64,000 nucleotides of DNA from Nocardia lijiangensis NBRC 108240. Lineage in GTDB: Bacteria; Actinomycetota; Actinomycetes; Mycobacteriales; Mycobacteriaceae. This document shows, piece after piece, positions 1-11,071 of the stretch (position 1 is the first letter of the stretch; each line of letters begins with the position of its first letter). A program made the position numbers and the translations under genes. The DNA is taken from the NCBI RefSeq assembly GCF_001613045.1, contig NZ_BDBP01000034.1:1-64000 (forward strand), in the 5' to 3' direction. The notes under the pieces are model-generated. The model saw only the letters and a list, made by a program, of their open reading frames with translations, was not told the DNA's origin and searched no databases.

Positions 1-263
1 CCAGCCCCGCCGCCGCGCCACAGGCGGCGGCCAACGCCGCCGCACCAACTGACCGCCTGTCCACTACCCGGTTCCGCCGCTGCGGACGGTGCGATGGCCC
101 CGGATCGCCACCGCACCAAATCCCTCGATCGGATCCCCTCGCGCCGAGGCCCATACTCCTTCCCCTAGGACATGCGGCGGACGCCGCTACACCGACGTCA
201 CCTCGGCGCGGGCCACCCCCAACGCCCGTTCACCGGCACGTGTGCCCTCGCAGACCATGTGCA

Positions 264-295
264 CGCCTCGCAGACGATCTGAGCTCTGCGAGGCG
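264..295. repeat. 11-bp inverted repeat, upstream repeat family
   Basis: Perfect arms CGCCTCGCAGA (264-274) and TCTGCGAGGCG (285-295) flank a 10-base loop. It is the first of three related inverted repeats in a 668-base stretch without a convincing gene. Open frames here are unrelated to each other and have no recognisable domain. The function is unknown; it could be an operator, a hairpin in the leader of the DMT gene, or a dispersed palindromic repeat. Confidence 0.6.
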
Positions 296-398
296 CACAG
301 AAGATCTGCGAAGACGCCGGTTGATATGGAGTCGGGACGCCACCGCACGCCCAACCGCCAAGATCCACGTGTCGGTGAACCCTTCACGCACACCTTTC

Positions 399-435
399 GC
401 ACGGCTCACACAGGCGTCAAGGCTGTGAGGCGTGC
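399..435. repeat. 12-bp inverted repeat, upstream repeat family
   Basis: Arms GCACGGCTCACA (399-410) and TGTGAGGCGTGC (424-435) pair at 11 of 12 positions around a 13-base loop. The core CTCACA/TGTGAG recurs in the repeat at 533-563. This suggests a sequence family rather than chance hairpins. Confidence 0.6.
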
Positions 436-532
436 ACACGCTGTGTGACCGCGTCGGCCGGTGCGACAGCGGCGACTCTGCCCGCACGGCCGAGGCCTGT
501 GGCAGGTATGCCGGTTCCACACTCTTTCTGGA

Positions 533-563
533 CGCCTCACACAGGAGCCGCCTATGTGAGGCG
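533..563. repeat. 13-bp inverted repeat, upstream repeat family
   Basis: CGCCTCACACAGG (533-545) pairs with the bases at 551-563 at 12 of 13 positions around a 5-base loop. It shares CGCCTCACA/TGTGAGGCG with the repeat at 399-435. It lies about 105 bases before the proposed start of the DMT-type transporter gene. Confidence 0.6.
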
Positions 564-668
564 GGCAAAGGGTCTGTGGGCAGGCGCGACACGCCCGGGA
601 TGCACGGGCGACGCGCCGGGTGGGGCGGGCGGATCGGCGGGTCGGCTATCGCAGGGCAAACTGGGTTG

Positions 669-3315
<2,647 letters not shown>

Positions 3316-3377
3316 GCACCGACACGCGAAGAGGACGGATACCGGGCGACGCGATCCACCGCGTCGGCCGGTAGCAT

Positions 3378-3405
3378 GGTGGTTGCCGGTTTTCCCGGCA
3401 CCACG
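3378..3405 (+). terminator. Hairpin after guaB1
   Basis: TGCCGG and CCGGCA pair around a short T/C loop, extended by GTGG/CCAC across a one-base bulge. It lies 63 bases after the guaB1 stop. There is no T-run after it, which is common for actinobacterial terminators, so it could equally be a leader structure for the CNNM operon. Confidence 0.4.
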
Positions 3406-3430
3406 ATTTCCGCATGCCGAAAGGAACAAG

Positions 3431-3577
3431 TTGTCACCCGCGTCCGAGGGCGCCGCACAGGAGGGCTCCTCTACCGAGCCGGGTGACAAACCCGGCGCTC
3501 TCCTTCCCGCAGCAAGCCACCCCGAACCAGCTCGTCCCCGCGTGTCCCGTAGTTCCGCGCTCCGCGGGCGGTGTTGA
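3431..3577 (+). CDS. Possible 48-residue leader ORF coupled to the CNNM gene
   Basis: A TTG at 3431 follows AAAGGA at a suitable distance and opens a 48-codon frame rich in Ser, Pro, Ala and Gly, with no recognised domain. Its TGA (3575-3577) overlaps the proposed GTG start of the CNNM gene at 3571, the arrangement used for translational coupling. The alternative is that this is an untranslated leader. I cannot tell which from one sequence; conservation of the frame in related genomes would decide. Confidence 0.3.
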   Translation: MSPASEGAAQEGSSTEPGDKPGALLPAASHPEPARPRVSRSSALRGRC

Positions 3578-4965
3578 TCGTGTCCGCCGCCCTCACCGTT
3601 CTCAGCCTGGTCGGATTCATCGCCCTCACCGCAGGCACCGCGCTGTTCGTCGCGGCCGAATTCTCTCTCACCGCCCTGGAACGCAGCACCGTCGAGGCGC
3701 ACGCCCGCACCGGTGACGTGCGCTCGCGGATGGTGCGTCAAGCGCATCGCACGCTCTCGTTCCAGCTGTCCGGCGCCCAGCTCGGCATCACCATCACCAC
3801 ACTCATCACGGGCTACATCGCCGAGCCGGTCATCGCCCGCCTGCTGGCGCCGGTGTTCACCGCGGCAGGCTTGAACTCGGGTGCGGCGAACGGCGTCTCG
3901 CTCGCGCTGGCCTTGGTGCTGGCCACCTCGCTGTCGATGATCTACGGCGAGCTGGTGCCCAAGAACATCGCCATCGCCAAGCCGATGGCGACCGCGCGGA
4001 TGACCGCGGGCCCGATGGTCGCCTTCTCGGTGGTGTTCAAGTGGATGATCCACTTCCTGAACAGCACCGCGAACTGGGTGGTGCGCCGCCTCGGCGTCGA
4101 ACCCGCGGAGGAACTGCGCTCGGCGCGTTCACCGCAGGAACTCGGATCGCTGGTGCGCACCTCGGCGCAGCGCGGCGCCCTCGACCAGCGCACCGCACTG
4201 GTGATGGACCGTTCGCTGCAGTTCGGCGAGCGCAGCGCCGAAGAACTGATGACGCCCCGGGTGAAGGTCGAGTCGCTGGACAAGTCCGACACCATCGCCG
4301 ATCTGATCGCGGCCGCCAGCCGCACCGGCTTCTCCCGGTTCCCGGTGATCGATGGCGATCTCGACAACGCACTCGGCGTGGTGCACGTCAAGCAGGCGTT
4401 CACCCATCCGGCGAATGTGCGGCGCACCACTCCGCTGCAGCTGCTGGCCCGCCCCGTTCCGGTGGTGCCCGCCAGCCTCGACGGTGACGAAGTGCTCGAA
4501 CGCGTCCGCGCCGACGGCATGCAGGTCGCGCTGGTCGTCGACGAGTACGGCGGCACCGCGGGCCTGGTCACCATGGAGGACCTGATCGAGGAGATCCTCG
4601 GCGACGTGCGCGACGAGCACGACGAGGAGGAGCGCGACGTGCGGCGGGTCTCCGACGGCTGGGACTGCTCGGGCCTGCTGCGCATCGACGAGGTCTCCCG
4701 CGCCACCGGCTACGACGCGCCCGAGGGCGAATACGAAACCCTCGGCGGACTGGTGCTGACCGGCCTCGGCCGCATACCCGTGGTCGGCGACGAGGTGGTG
4801 CTGCCCAATCCCACGGCCAACAGACACCCGAATGGCCACGACGACGGCGGCTGGATCGCCAGGGTCGAACGCATGGACGGCCGCCGCATCGACCGGGTCC
4901 GGCTGATCCCGGTCACCCCGGAGGCGCTGATCGCCCGCACGCAACAGGAGCACAGCCATGGGTGA
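3571..4965 (+). CDS. CNNM/CorC (HlyC) family membrane protein, Rv1842c-like
   Basis: 464 residues. An N-terminal DUF21/CNNM membrane domain (about 1-190) has FVAAEFSLTALERS and the ELVPKNIAIAKP motif. A cytoplasmic CBS pair follows (about 200-330, with VDEYGGTAGLVTMEDLIEEI), then a CorC/HlyC C-terminal domain (about 345-440). Proteins of this family are implicated in Mg2+/Co2+ efflux or homeostasis; 'hemolysin' is a legacy label. The GTG at 3571 was chosen because the hydrophobic domain starts at once; a GTG at 3580 is also possible. Its stop overlaps the next CNNM gene by 8 bases, so the two probably act together. Confidence 0.88.
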   Translation: MLIVSAALTVLSLVGFIALTAGTALFVAAEFSLTALERSTVEAHARTGDVRSRMVRQAHRTLSFQLSGAQLGITITTLITGYIAEPVIARLLAPVFTAAGLNSGAANGVSLALALVLATSLSMIYGELVPKNIAIAKPMATARMTAGPMVAFSVVFKWMIHFLNSTANWVVRRLGVEPAEELRSARSPQELGSLVRTSAQRGALDQRTALVMDRSLQFGERSAEELMTPRVKVESLDKSDTIADLIAAASRTGFSRFPVIDGDLDNALGVVHVKQAFTHPANVRRTTPLQLLARPVPVVPASLDGDEVLERVRADGMQVALVVDEYGGTAGLVTMEDLIEEILGDVRDEHDEEERDVRRVSDGWDCSGLLRIDEVSRATGYDAPEGEYETLGGLVLTGLGRIPVVGDEVVLPNPTANRHPNGHDDGGWIARVERMDGRRIDRVRLIPVTPEALIARTQQEHSHG

Positions 4966-6022
4966 TCTGTTCGGCATCCTGCTCACGGTGGTGCTGCTGG
5001 CGGGTAACGCCTTCTTCGTCGCCGCCGAATTCGCGCTGATCTCCGCGCGCCGCGACCGGCTCGAGGCGCTGGCCGCTCAGGGTAAGCGCAACGCCACCAC
5101 GGTCATCCGGGCCGGCGAGAACCTGTCGATGATGCTCGCCGCCGCGCAGCTGGGCATCACGATCTGTTCGATCCTGCTCGGCCGCGTCGGCGAACCGGCC
5201 GTCGCGCACCTGCTGGAGGGGCCGTTCGACCTGCTCGGCCTGCCCGACCAGCTGCTGCATCCGGTGGCGTTCGCCGTCGCGCTGACCATCGTGGTGATCC
5301 TGCACATCCTCTTCGGCGAGATGATCCCGAAGAACATCGCCCTGGCCGGGCCGGAACGCAGTGCGCTGCTGCTTGTTCCGATGCATCTGATGTGGCTGCG
5401 GGTGGCCCGCCCGCTGATCGCGCTCTACAACCTGGCGGCCAACCTGTCACTGCGGCTGCTGCGCATCGAACCCAAGGACGAGCTGGATGCCACCGTGTCC
5501 AGCGTGGAGCTCGCCGAGATGATCGGCGAATCCCGTTCGGAGGGGCTGCTCGACGAGGAGGAGCACCGCCGCCTCACCCAGGCGCTCGGCACCTCCGAGC
5601 GGATCGTCGCCGATGTGATGGTGCCGCTGGCCACGACTCGCTCGGTGCCGTTGCGCGGCGACGGAACCACGCTCGGCGACATCGAGACCGCGGTCGCGGA
5701 GACCGGCTTCTCCCGCTACCCGGTGTGCGCCGATGACGGTTCGCTGGTCGGCTACCTGCACGTCAAGGACGTACTGGACAAGGTCGCCGACGACGACGCC
5801 GGCCCGAACACCCCGATTCCGCGCACCGACATCCGTCCGCTCCCGACGGTCGGCGCGTCCGCGACGCTGTTCGAGGCACTGGCCCGCCTGCGCCGCACCA
5901 GCAGCCACCTGGGGCGCGTCGTCGACGCCCACGGCAACACCGTGGGCATCGTCGCGCTGGAGGACCTGGTCGAGGAGTTCGTCGGCACGGTCCGCGACAC
6001 CACCCACCGGATCGCCGAATGA
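4958..6022 (+). CDS. CNNM/CorC family membrane protein, Rv1841c-like
   Basis: 354 residues. The CNNM membrane domain (about 1-180) has FFVAAEFALISARRDRLEAL and GEMIPKNIALAGPE. A CBS pair follows (about 205-340) and ends in GNTVGIVALEDLVEEFVGTVRD. Unlike its upstream partner it lacks the C-terminal CorC/HlyC domain, so this pair has one long and one short member, as in M. tuberculosis. ATG at 4958 lies inside the 3' end of the upstream gene (ATGGGTGA), which implies coupled translation. A heteromeric transporter is a reasonable inference, not shown by the sequence. Confidence 0.88.
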   Translation: MGDLFGILLTVVLLAGNAFFVAAEFALISARRDRLEALAAQGKRNATTVIRAGENLSMMLAAAQLGITICSILLGRVGEPAVAHLLEGPFDLLGLPDQLLHPVAFAVALTIVVILHILFGEMIPKNIALAGPERSALLLVPMHLMWLRVARPLIALYNLAANLSLRLLRIEPKDELDATVSSVELAEMIGESRSEGLLDEEEHRRLTQALGTSERIVADVMVPLATTRSVPLRGDGTTLGDIETAVAETGFSRYPVCADDGSLVGYLHVKDVLDKVADDDAGPNTPIPRTDIRPLPTVGASATLFEALARLRRTSSHLGRVVDAHGNTVGIVALEDLVEEFVGTVRDTTHRIAE

Positions 6023-6194
6023 TGTTCCCCGCCACCGTATTCCCTCGCGGCATCGCGCCGTGCGGCACGGTGGCGCGGTCCGGCTTCACGCCACGCGCTC
6101 ACTTCACGGACCATCGAGCAGACGACGATCGGCTGCCGCTCGGAATGTGTCACCCGCAGGGGCACGCGGGCCGGTTCGCTCGGGAGTCGGCGTG

Positions 6195-7250
6195 ATGGTC
6201 GAAAGCGTATTGGCGGAGCAGGATTGGCGAGTGCGTGCCGCCGCCTACCAGGCGCGGTTGGACGAGCTCGTCGGGCCGTACCTGGAGCGGCGGGCCGCTG
6301 GTTCCGTGCATCCGGTGATCGATTTCCTGTTCACCTACTACGGCAACAAGCCTGCTCAGTTGCGCCGGTGGCATCCCGGTTTCGGCGTCGGGTTGGCCGG
6401 TGCGCGCGAGTACAAGGGTGCCCGGGGGTACCACCGGGCGCCTGGGGTGTCGGACCAGGTCACGGCGCCCGACTCGTTCAGCCGGATCACGGCGCCCGAG
6501 TCATTCAGCCAGGTCGCCACGCACGATCGATACGGCCATACGGTGGCACTCGAACGGTCCGCCGCGGCCGAGCCGGGTGGCGAGCGCGGAGTCTCGGGCG
6601 CGACTGGTCGGGAGCCGGGACCGGTTTTCACGGCGGACCCCGCGTATCTGGCGCGCCGCCGCGACACCATCGAGTTCGTCGCGAACCTGTTGCGCGCTAC
6701 CGCATCCCGTCCGGCGCAGCTGTCCTGCTTCGGGCTGCACGAGTGGGCGATGGTGTACCGCACCGATGACGTCCGCCACCGGCAGGTCCCGCTGCGGCTC
6801 GGCTCGACGGGCACTGACGCGGTGGTCGAAGCGATGTCTTTGCGCTGCACCCACTTCGACGCCTTCCGCTTCTTCACCCCGGAGGCCGTCGGCCGCAACG
6901 CCCAGCCGCTCACCCGCGCCGACCAGGTGACCAGGGAACAACCCGGCTGCCTGCATGCCAATATGGATCTCTACAAGTGGAGTTTCAAGCTCGTCCCGCT
7001 CGTCTCCTCTCAGCTGCTGCTCGAATGCTTCGAATTGGCATGCGACGCACGCGAACTCGACATGCGCGCCAGCCCCTACGACCTCGGCGAGTACGACTAC
7101 ACCCCGATCCCCATCGAAACCCCGTCCGGCCGCGCGGAGTACGTCCGCCGACAGGCCGAACTCGCCGAGCGGGCCGCGGCCCTGCGCGGCGCTTTGCTCG
7201 CCACCTGTGAGAAGCTGCTCGAAGCAGGCGCGGAGCACGCCGTCGGATAA
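6195..7250 (+). CDS. Conserved actinobacterial protein often labelled 3-methyladenine DNA glycosylase
   Basis: 351 residues. The N-terminal hallmark VHPVIDFLFTYYGNKPAQLRRWHPGFG and the central CFGLHEWAMVYR recall actinobacterial proteins commonly annotated as 3-methyladenine DNA glycosylase. I see no helix-hairpin-helix or other glycosylase motif, so that name is doubtful. Residues about 75-145 are a low-complexity insert with two near-identical segments (VTAPDSFSRI, ITAPESFSQV). The start at ATG 6195 is preceded by GGGA; an in-frame GTG lies one codon upstream. The 172 bases before it hold no recognisable gene. Function unknown. Confidence 0.7.
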   Translation: MVESVLAEQDWRVRAAAYQARLDELVGPYLERRAAGSVHPVIDFLFTYYGNKPAQLRRWHPGFGVGLAGAREYKGARGYHRAPGVSDQVTAPDSFSRITAPESFSQVATHDRYGHTVALERSAAAEPGGERGVSGATGREPGPVFTADPAYLARRRDTIEFVANLLRATASRPAQLSCFGLHEWAMVYRTDDVRHRQVPLRLGSTGTDAVVEAMSLRCTHFDAFRFFTPEAVGRNAQPLTRADQVTREQPGCLHANMDLYKWSFKLVPLVSSQLLLECFELACDARELDMRASPYDLGEYDYTPIPIETPSGRAEYVRRQAELAERAAALRGALLATCEKLLEAGAEHAVG

Positions 7251-7315
7251 GCCGCTGCACGGCAAAGCATGTCAGGGCGGCCGCCACCCACTGCGTTCAA
7301 TTGTTACCGTGGCAT

Positions 7316-8170
7316 ATGCCCAGCGAATCCCCCGCGGCGGCGACTCAGCGCCGCGAGCAGCTCCGCGATTTCCTGCGCACCCGCCGCGCCCGGCTCACCC
7401 CCGGTGACGTCGGGTTGGTCACCGCGGGCAAACGGCGGACGCCGGGGCTGCGCAGGGAGGAGGTCGCCCTGCTGGCGGGGGTCGGCGTCTCCTGGTACAC
7501 GTGGCTCGAGCAAGGGCGCGATATCAAGGTGTCGGCCGAGGTCCTCGACGCGGTCGGGCGTGCGCTGCGCCTGACCGAGCCCGAGCACGCGCACCTCTAC
7601 GTGCTGGCCGGTCTCAATCCGCCGCAGGCCGGTGGAACGCGCGACACCGAGGTCGCATCGGAGCTTCGGCAGCTGGTCGACGCGTGGACACCGCGCCCGG
7701 CGATCCTGCGCGACCCCTACTGGAACCTGCTCGCGATCAACGATGTGACGCGCACCGTCTTCGGATACGACGACACCGACCACAACTGCCTCGTCTCGTT
7801 CTTCACCAACGCCCGCTACCGCGGCATGCACGACCCGTGGGCGTCCATCGCGCCCGCGGTCGTCGCTGCTTTCCGTGCCGACGCCGCCCGGGCCCCCGGC
7901 GATCCCGAGTTCCGCCGCGTGGTGGACGAACTCTGCGCGGTGAGCACCGAATTCGCCGAGTTGTGGGCGCGCCACGATGTCGGCGTCCCGGGGCAAGGCG
8001 TGAAAGCGGTGCGCCATCCCGAGGCGGGCGAGCTGTACTTCGATACGACCACCCTGGTCGTCGCGGACCGCCCCGATCGCATCCTCGAGCTGTACAACCC
8101 GAAGCCCGGCACCGCGACCGAACAGCGCGTCGCTCAGCTCCTGCGCACCCCGGTGGCCACGTCGGCCTGA
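7316..8170 (+). CDS. Helix-turn-helix regulator, XRE type with MmyB-like ligand domain
   Basis: 284 residues. The N-terminal XRE-type helix-turn-helix (about 10-85) contains RRTPGLRREEVALLAGVGVSWYTWLEQG, typical of the MmyB-like family. The rest (about 100-270) is the MmyB-type ligand-binding domain, with WNLLAIN and the late pattern VRHPEAGELYFDTTTL. ATG 7316 has no ribosome binding site but has TACCGT at 7305-7310, five bases before it, so it may be leaderless. In this family such genes commonly regulate an adjacent oxidoreductase; the SDR gene 68 bases downstream is the likely target. Confidence 0.85.
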   Translation: MPSESPAAATQRREQLRDFLRTRRARLTPGDVGLVTAGKRRTPGLRREEVALLAGVGVSWYTWLEQGRDIKVSAEVLDAVGRALRLTEPEHAHLYVLAGLNPPQAGGTRDTEVASELRQLVDAWTPRPAILRDPYWNLLAINDVTRTVFGYDDTDHNCLVSFFTNARYRGMHDPWASIAPAVVAAFRADAARAPGDPEFRRVVDELCAVSTEFAELWARHDVGVPGQGVKAVRHPEAGELYFDTTTLVVADRPDRILELYNPKPGTATEQRVAQLLRTPVATSA

Positions 8171-8238
8171 CTGGTGTTGCCAGACCCACGTTCACCACGC
8201 ACTGTTTGCCATGCGCCGCGCTAGGCAGGCTGAATGCC

Positions 8239-9027
8239 ATGACGCACAGCACTTCCCAATCGCCCGGCAGCTCCCGCTACCAGGGCAAGATCGCGCTCAT
8301 CACCGGCGGCTCCAGCGGGATGGGCCTGGCCACCGCCCGGCGGCTGCTCGCCGAGGGCGCCACGGTGGTGATCACCGGCCGCGACAAGAGCCGCCTCGAT
8401 GCCGCCGTCGAAGAACTCGGCGGCGGCGCTCATGTCCTCGCGGTCCCCGGTGACACATCCAGCCTGGCCGATCTCGACGCGCTCGCCGACGCGATCCGGC
8501 AGCGCTTCGGACGCCTGGACGTGGTCTTCGCCAACGCGGGCGTCGCCTCGTTCCAGCCACACGCCGAAGTCACCGAGGCCGAGTTCGGCCGCGTGGTCGA
8601 CATCAACTTCAAGGGCGTGTTCTTCACCCTCCAGAAGACGCTGCCGCTGCTGTCCGACGGCGCGGCGATCGTCGTCAACGCCTCCTGGACGCTGCATCGC
8701 GGCATGCCGGGCGGCTCGCTGTACGCGGCGACCAAGGCCGCGGTGCACAACCTGGCGCACACCCTCGCCGCGGAACTGGGGCCGAGGCGAATCCGCGTCA
8801 ACTCGGTGAGCCCCGGCTACATCGAGACCCCGATGTTCCACGCCGAAGTGTCCGCCGAGGCGCAGGCCGTCGTCGTCGGCGAGGTGGTCGCCGGACGCAT
8901 CGGCACCGCCGAAGACGTCGCCGACGCCGTGGCGTTCCTCGCCTCCGGCGAAGCGTCGTACATCAACGGCCAGGATCTGATCATCGACGGCGGGCTGGTC
9001 GCGTCGATCCCGGGCAAGCTCCTCTAG
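8239..9027 (+). CDS. Short-chain dehydrogenase/reductase
   Basis: 262 residues with the classical SDR layout: the cofactor-binding TGGSSGMG (residues 22-29), the NAG motif, and the catalytic YAATK with the upstream Ser in NASWTLHRG. The C-terminal part has IRVNSVSPGYIETPM and INGQDLIIDGG, as in ketoacyl-ACP-reductase-like SDRs. It probably uses NAD(P)H on a carbonyl or alcohol substrate that I cannot name. It is transcribed in the same direction as the preceding MmyB-like regulator, a frequent pairing. Confidence 0.85.
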   Translation: MTHSTSQSPGSSRYQGKIALITGGSSGMGLATARRLLAEGATVVITGRDKSRLDAAVEELGGGAHVLAVPGDTSSLADLDALADAIRQRFGRLDVVFANAGVASFQPHAEVTEAEFGRVVDINFKGVFFTLQKTLPLLSDGAAIVVNASWTLHRGMPGGSLYAATKAAVHNLAHTLAAELGPRRIRVNSVSPGYIETPMFHAEVSAEAQAVVVGEVVAGRIGTAEDVADAVAFLASGEASYINGQDLIIDGGLVASIPGKLL

Positions 9028-9094
9028 GCGAAACCTTCTCGGCCGCAAGGGAGCGTCCCAGCGCTGCCAGGACCACCGGTGCCGGACTCGAGAT

Positions 9095-9106
9095 TAGAAT
9101 GACGAT
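9095..9106 (+). promoter_or_regulatory. -10 element of a leaderless transcript
   Basis: TAGAAT (9095-9100) is followed by six bases and then GTG at 9107, with no ribosome binding site. This is the usual geometry of actinobacterial leaderless promoters, where transcription begins at or next to the start codon. Confidence 0.55.
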
Positions 9107-10333
9107 GTGCAGCGCGCTGCAGCGACCGATCCTTCGCGTGTCGTGGTTCTCGGGTCCGGGTTTGCGGGTCTGTGGGCGGCGCTCGCGGCGGCCCGGCGGC
9201 TCGACGAGCTCGGTGTGGCGGTCGGAACCGTCGATGTCACGATGATCAGTTCCACGCCGTACCACGACATCCGCGTGCGCGACTACGAGACCGATCTGAG
9301 CGCATCCCGCATCCCGCTGAGCGCTCTACTCGATCCGGTGGGAATCGAGCACATCCTCGGCGAAGTGACGGCGATCGATCCTGTGGCGCGGGTCGTGAAA
9401 TCCACCGCGGGCGCGCACGGCTACGACCGGCTGGTGCTCGCGCTGGGCAGCCAGGTGGTCAAGCCCGATATCCCTGGCCTGCGGGAGTTCGGTTTCGATA
9501 TCGACACCCATGACGCAGCGACCAGACTGCAAGCCCACCTGCGCCGGCTTGCCGAGGGCCCCGCTGACCCGGCGGCCGCGACAGTAGTTGTCGTCGGGGC
9601 AGGTTTGACGGGGATCGAAGAGGCGACTGAGCTGCCCGCGATGCTCGCCGACGCCTTTGCCACGCGTGCCGTCGCACCGCGGGTCATCCTGATCGACCGC
9701 AACCCGTTCGTCGGCTCGGACATGGGCGCATCGGCGCGACCGGTCATCGAGGCAGCGCTGGCCTGCATCGGGATAGAGACCAAGGTGGGCGTCGGGGTCG
9801 TCGCCATCGACGAGCGCGCCGTGACGCTCTCCTCGGGTGAAGTGGTGACCGCCGCCACCGTCGTCTGGTGTGCAGGCATGCGGGCCAACCCGCTGACCGC
9901 AGACTTGGGGGTCGACCGTGACCGGCTGGGTCGACTCCCCGTCGACGATTTCCTGCGGGTCTGCGGCGTGCCCGGGGTATTCGCCGCCGGTGACGTCGCC
10001 GCCGCAAAAATGGACGACGAGCATATGTCGGTGATGTCCTGCCAGCACAGCCGCCCGATGGGCCGATGGGCCGGATACAACGTCATCGGTGATCTTCTGG
10101 GCAAGCCCATGAAGCCGTTGCGGATCCCTTGGTATGTAACGGTTCTCGATCTGGGAACGGCAGGCGCGGTGTATACCGAGGGCTGGGACCGCCAGGTGGT
10201 CGCGTGCGGCGAGGAGGCCAAAAACACCAAGCGCGCCATCAACACCCGGCGTATCTATCCTCCGTTGAACCGCGACCGCGACGCATTGCTGGCCGCCGCC
10301 GCGCCCGAACTGCAGGCCGCGCCCGGGCATTGA
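9107..10333 (+). CDS. FAD/NAD(P)-dependent oxidoreductase, type II NADH dehydrogenase-like
   Basis: 408 residues. The FAD-binding Rossmann motif is at the N-terminus (VVLGSGFAGLWAA), a second dinucleotide fold has VVVGAGLTGIE near residue 165, and the FAD-contacting GVFAAGDVAAAK is near residue 290. It lacks the redox-active CxxxxC of disulfide reductases and lacks an obvious C-terminal membrane helix, so it resembles NDH-2-like NAD(P)/FAD oxidoreductases that pass electrons to a quinone or a partner protein. The GTG start fits the leaderless -10 before it. It sits just upstream of the cupin/dehydrogenase cluster but has its own promoter. Confidence 0.8.
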   Translation: MQRAAATDPSRVVVLGSGFAGLWAALAAARRLDELGVAVGTVDVTMISSTPYHDIRVRDYETDLSASRIPLSALLDPVGIEHILGEVTAIDPVARVVKSTAGAHGYDRLVLALGSQVVKPDIPGLREFGFDIDTHDAATRLQAHLRRLAEGPADPAAATVVVVGAGLTGIEEATELPAMLADAFATRAVAPRVILIDRNPFVGSDMGASARPVIEAALACIGIETKVGVGVVAIDERAVTLSSGEVVTAATVVWCAGMRANPLTADLGVDRDRLGRLPVDDFLRVCGVPGVFAAGDVAAAKMDDEHMSVMSCQHSRPMGRWAGYNVIGDLLGKPMKPLRIPWYVTVLDLGTAGAVYTEGWDRQVVACGEEAKNTKRAINTRRIYPPLNRDRDALLAAAAPELQAAPGH

Positions 10334-10370
10334 CCCGAGTATTCGGGCACGCCTGACAGGCCGCCCACGT

Positions 10371-10439
10371 GTCCTCTTCTGTCAAATCATCGTCCTCTCT
10401 CGTCAATACGAGAGTGAGGTAGGTCACGCATTGTTGGGG
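10371..10439 (+). promoter_or_regulatory. Direct-repeat operator and promoter, copy A (AraC-type site)
   Basis: Two copies of GTCCTC-N4-GTCAA lie at 10371-10385 and 10392-10406, exactly 21 bases apart, the two-helical-turn spacing typical of AraC-family sites. A further conserved block beginning GGTCACG and ending TTGGGG lies at 10422-10439. The same arrangement, with the same distances, recurs at 13920-13988 on the other side of the araC-type gene. It precedes the cupin gene by about 70 bases. Confidence 0.75.
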
Positions 10440-10510
10440 AAGTCGATTCGAACGACACCCCGCTACGACGAGACCGCTTGCGGGTGAATTCACTCGCGGA
10501 AGGAAATCCG

Positions 10511-11071
10511 ATGACCCTGAAGATCAGCCCGGCGCCGATGAAGACCAGTTCGGGGGCGCCGTTGCCGCTCGTCGCTCTGCCGCAGGGCGAGTTGCTGACC
10601 GTCAACGAGCAGAACATCCCGCTGATCCATGACGCCCTCGGTCCGGGTGTGCACTTCAAGCCGCTGCGTCTGGATCTCGAGGCGGGCTGCTGGGTAGTGC
10701 TGGCGAGGTTCAGCCCCGGCGCGAAAGTGCCTTTGCACTACCACACCGGCATCGCCGAGGCGTACACCCTGTCGGGCAGCTGGCACTATCTGGAATACCC
10801 CGACCAGCTGCAGACCGCGGGATCGTATCTGTACGAACCGGGCGGGTCCGTGCACACCTTCGTGTGCCCGGAGTCCAACACCGAGGACACCACACTGTTC
10901 ATCCGCGTCGAGGGTGGAAACGTCAACTTCTCCGAGGACGGCCAGTTCCACTCGATTCTCGATGCCGTCACGATCCGTCATCTCACCGAGCAGCTGTCGG
11001 TGGCACAGGGAGTGGCCCCGGTCGACTACCTCGGCGGCGGCGCGGCCGGTTTCATGGCGCGGGAGTCCTGA
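10511..11071 (+). CDS. Cupin protein, 2,4'-dihydroxyacetophenone dioxygenase-like
   Basis: 186 residues forming one cupin barrel. Metal ligands are visible as HYHTGIAEAYTLSGSWHYLEY (His, His, Glu), with a later His in GGSVHTFV. The organisation resembles 2,4'-dihydroxyacetophenone dioxygenase-family proteins, which cleave a carbon-carbon bond with Fe(II); anti-sigma/ChrR-type cupins are the alternative. ATG 10511 has AAGGAA just before it. The TGA overlaps the ATG of the dehydrogenase by one base, so the two are translated together. It is the first gene behind operator copy A. Confidence 0.75.
   Translation: MTLKISPAPMKTSSGAPLPLVALPQGELLTVNEQNIPLIHDALGPGVHFKPLRLDLEAGCWVVLARFSPGAKVPLHYHTGIAEAYTLSGSWHYLEYPDQLQTAGSYLYEPGGSVHTFVCPESNTEDTTLFIRVEGGNVNFSEDGQFHSILDAVTIRHLTEQLSVAQGVAPVDYLGGGAAGFMARES

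Noticed and set aside
3316-3570. M-box or other Mg2+ riboswitch before the CNNM genes
   Set aside because: The gap holds one small hairpin but none of the conserved M-box segments I know.
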